Source of the DNA: Planctomycetaceae bacterium
GTDB taxonomy: Bacteria > Planctomycetota > Planctomycetia > Pirellulales > Thermoguttaceae
DNA: 6,443 nt
Assembly (NCBI GenBank): GCA_031287585.1
Contig: JAITST010000450.1
Span: forward strand, 1-6,443
Direction: 5' to 3'
A program made the position numbers and the translations under genes. Positions 5,250-6,443 of the stretch are shown in pieces. The notes under the pieces are model-generated. The model was not told the origin of the DNA, made no database searches, and saw nothing but the letters and a program-made list of their open reading frames with translations. Position 1 is the first letter of the stretch. Every line of letters begins with the position of its first letter.

Positions 5250-6443
5250 ATGTTCAAACTCCCCCAAACCTTGCCCCCCCCCAAGTTATCTATCTTAACA
5301 TAAGGTTACGCAATTTCACTTTGGCGCTTGTCTTGCTCACGTTGTTGAGCGGCGGGGCGGCGCAGGCAACGGATTATACGATTAATACTTGGGGAGACCT
5401 TCCATCATACATTTTTGACAACGACCTTCTCTATTTTGTCAATACGTCACCGCTAACGTTCGGGAGTGAGATACGCAACGGCGGCTTTGCCGACAAAGAC
5501 GGTATCAATTTGACCGGCAATGACCCTGACCGTAACAAGTTGACAAAAAACGGTACCTTCAGTTTTTTGTCTTTTGGCAACGGCTTTGTTAACGGCGGCA
5601 TCAGCAATCTCAGTTTCGATGGAACCGGAACCGGCGCAGTTTCCACCGACGGCGGTGCGCTGTGGGTTCAGAGCTATTTCAGCGGCAGCATCAACAACTG
5701 CTCATTCACAGGCAATGCAGCCGATTACAGCGGCGGTGCGCTGTATGTCCAAAACAATTTCACCGGCAGCATCAACGACTCCGAATTTAACGGCAACAGA
5801 GCCAACTCGGGCGGCGCGGTCGAAGCCAATGATTTCATCGGCGACATCACGGACTCCCAATTCCGTAACAATACGGCAATGTCAGGCGGCGCGGTAAGAG
5901 TGGACGATTTCATCGGGAACATCCGCGGCTCCACATTCGACGGCAATAGTGCCCACCACGGCGGTGCTGTCGGTGCGAGTTATTTTTTCGGCGCGGGCGG
6001 CACTGGGAGTTATTCCGATATGAGCGGCACCGAGTTCCTCAACAATGAAGCAGCCAGTGAAGGCGGCGCACTGTATATTGCCCGCGACACTTATATCAGT
6101 GCGAAGGACGGCAATTTGACTTTTCGGGGAAATAAGAAAAATTCCGCGACAACCAACGATCCCAACGCAATCTATGTGGACAATGACGGCGGCAACAACA
6201 TATTCGCGCTCGGTGCGGGCGAGGGAAAAACGATTTTCTTTTATGACCCGATTGAAAGCAATGACTACTACAAGAATCTCACAATCAAGATTAACGACAA
6301 CACGGTTTTAGACACGAACGGCGACCCCTTATTCACCGGCACAGTGCTGTTTGACGCAACAGACAATCCCAACGTTTCTGATGTTTATGGCAGTACGACC
6401 GTTTATGGCGGAACGTTGAAACTCGCCAACGGTGCGGTCTATA
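5250..6443 (+). CDS. Pmp-like repeat surface protein (probable autotransporter), frame interrupted at a C-run, 3' end outside the window
   Basis: From ATG 5250 the frame reads MFKLPQTLPPP, enters nine C's and stops at 5301-5303. The frame one base back is open from the C-run to the window end without a single stop. It begins with a signal peptide (LRNFTLALVLLTLLSGGAAQA, cut before TDYT). Six repeats follow, each opening with GGA plus L or V, at 5651, 5732, 5810, 5885, 5960 and 6062. Most units also carry an F-x-x-N motif (SFTGN, EFNGN, QFRNN, TFDGN, EFLNN). This pair of motifs is the hallmark of chlamydial polymorphic membrane protein repeats, which fold as a right-handed beta-helix. Further on, GKTIFFYDPIE and the ending VYGGTLKLANGAVY resemble autotransporter-associated strand repeats. 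A one-base C insertion would give one product of at least 398 residues. A C-terminal beta-barrel is expected but lies outside the window. The likely role is adhesion or surface variation (inferred). No in-frame ATG exists near the signal peptide; a TTG at 5321 is the main alternative start. Confidence 0.8.
5274..5282 (+). repeat. Nine-C homopolymer, candidate phase-variation switch
   Basis: The tract lies 24 bases inside the gene counted from the A of the ATG, between the start codon and the signal peptide. With nine C's the frame closes. With ten (or seven) the start joins the signal peptide and repeats. With eight or eleven, the ATG at 5200, which has no ribosome binding site, would join instead. 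Confidence 0.7.
5651..6142 (+). repeat. Protein-coding repeat array, six GGA-[LV] units
   Basis: Units of 27, 26, 25, 25 and 34 codons start at 5651, 5732, 5810, 5885 and 5960. A last, divergent unit starts at 6062. The second to fourth share the pattern GGA-x5-7-F-x-G-x-I-x-x-S-x-F-x-x-N. The regular 25-27 residue period is close to one beta-helix turn. Confidence 0.8.

Noticed and set aside
5724..5946. Minus-strand and alternative plus-frame open frames within the Pmp repeats (also 5431-5646 and 5574-5897)
   Set aside because: These arise from the GC-rich repeat codons. The -1 frame carries a signal peptide and regular Pmp motifs, so it is the coding frame.

Overview
The window holds three complete genes and the start of a fourth, all on the plus strand. 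They are separated by unusually long spacers full of repeats. In order they are: a CheX-type chemotaxis protein (89-583), a secreted glycerophosphodiester phosphodiesterase (721-1557), the phenylalanyl-tRNA synthetase beta subunit PheT (2148-4568), and the first ~400 codons of a large repeat-rich surface protein of the chlamydial Pmp / autotransporter type (from 5250, running off the window end).

The likely host is a Gram-negative bacterium, possibly of the Planctomycetota / PVC group. Support comes from the Pmp-type GGA-x / FxxN repeats, Sec signal peptides, two of four genes lacking a Shine-Dalgarno sequence, low coding density, and a repeat containing a 'GAAGCGCAAGCGAG'-like core that I associate from memory with planctomycete spacers. 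This is inference; no marker gene in the window fixes the phylum.

Layout: 1-88 is a leader with a usable ribosome binding site for cheX. 584-720 is a short spacer with four CCAACA boxes ahead of the phosphodiesterase gene. 1558-2147 is a 590-base spacer with a perfect 9-bp hairpin, one half of an inverted 22-base repeat pair, and an extended -10 promoter just ahead of pheT. 4569-5249 is a 681-base repeat cluster: a probable pheT terminator, the other half of the 22-base pair, two ~82-base direct repeats (~91% identical), a 34-bp inverted repeat followed by a T-run, and a foldback with 10-bp tandem repeats.

The most interesting point is at the start of the surface protein. A good ribosome binding site and ATG (5250) open a reading frame that meets nine consecutive C's (5274-5282) and stops at 5301-5303. 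The signal peptide and all Pmp repeats lie in the frame one base back (-1). One extra C would join ATG, signal peptide and repeats into one open frame. As written the gene is OFF. This is the classic layout of a phase-variable surface protein controlled by slippage in a homopolymer. A sequencing or assembly error in the C-run, or programmed frameshifting, are the alternatives.

The four genes do not form an obvious pathway. Each has its own spacer and probably its own transcript.
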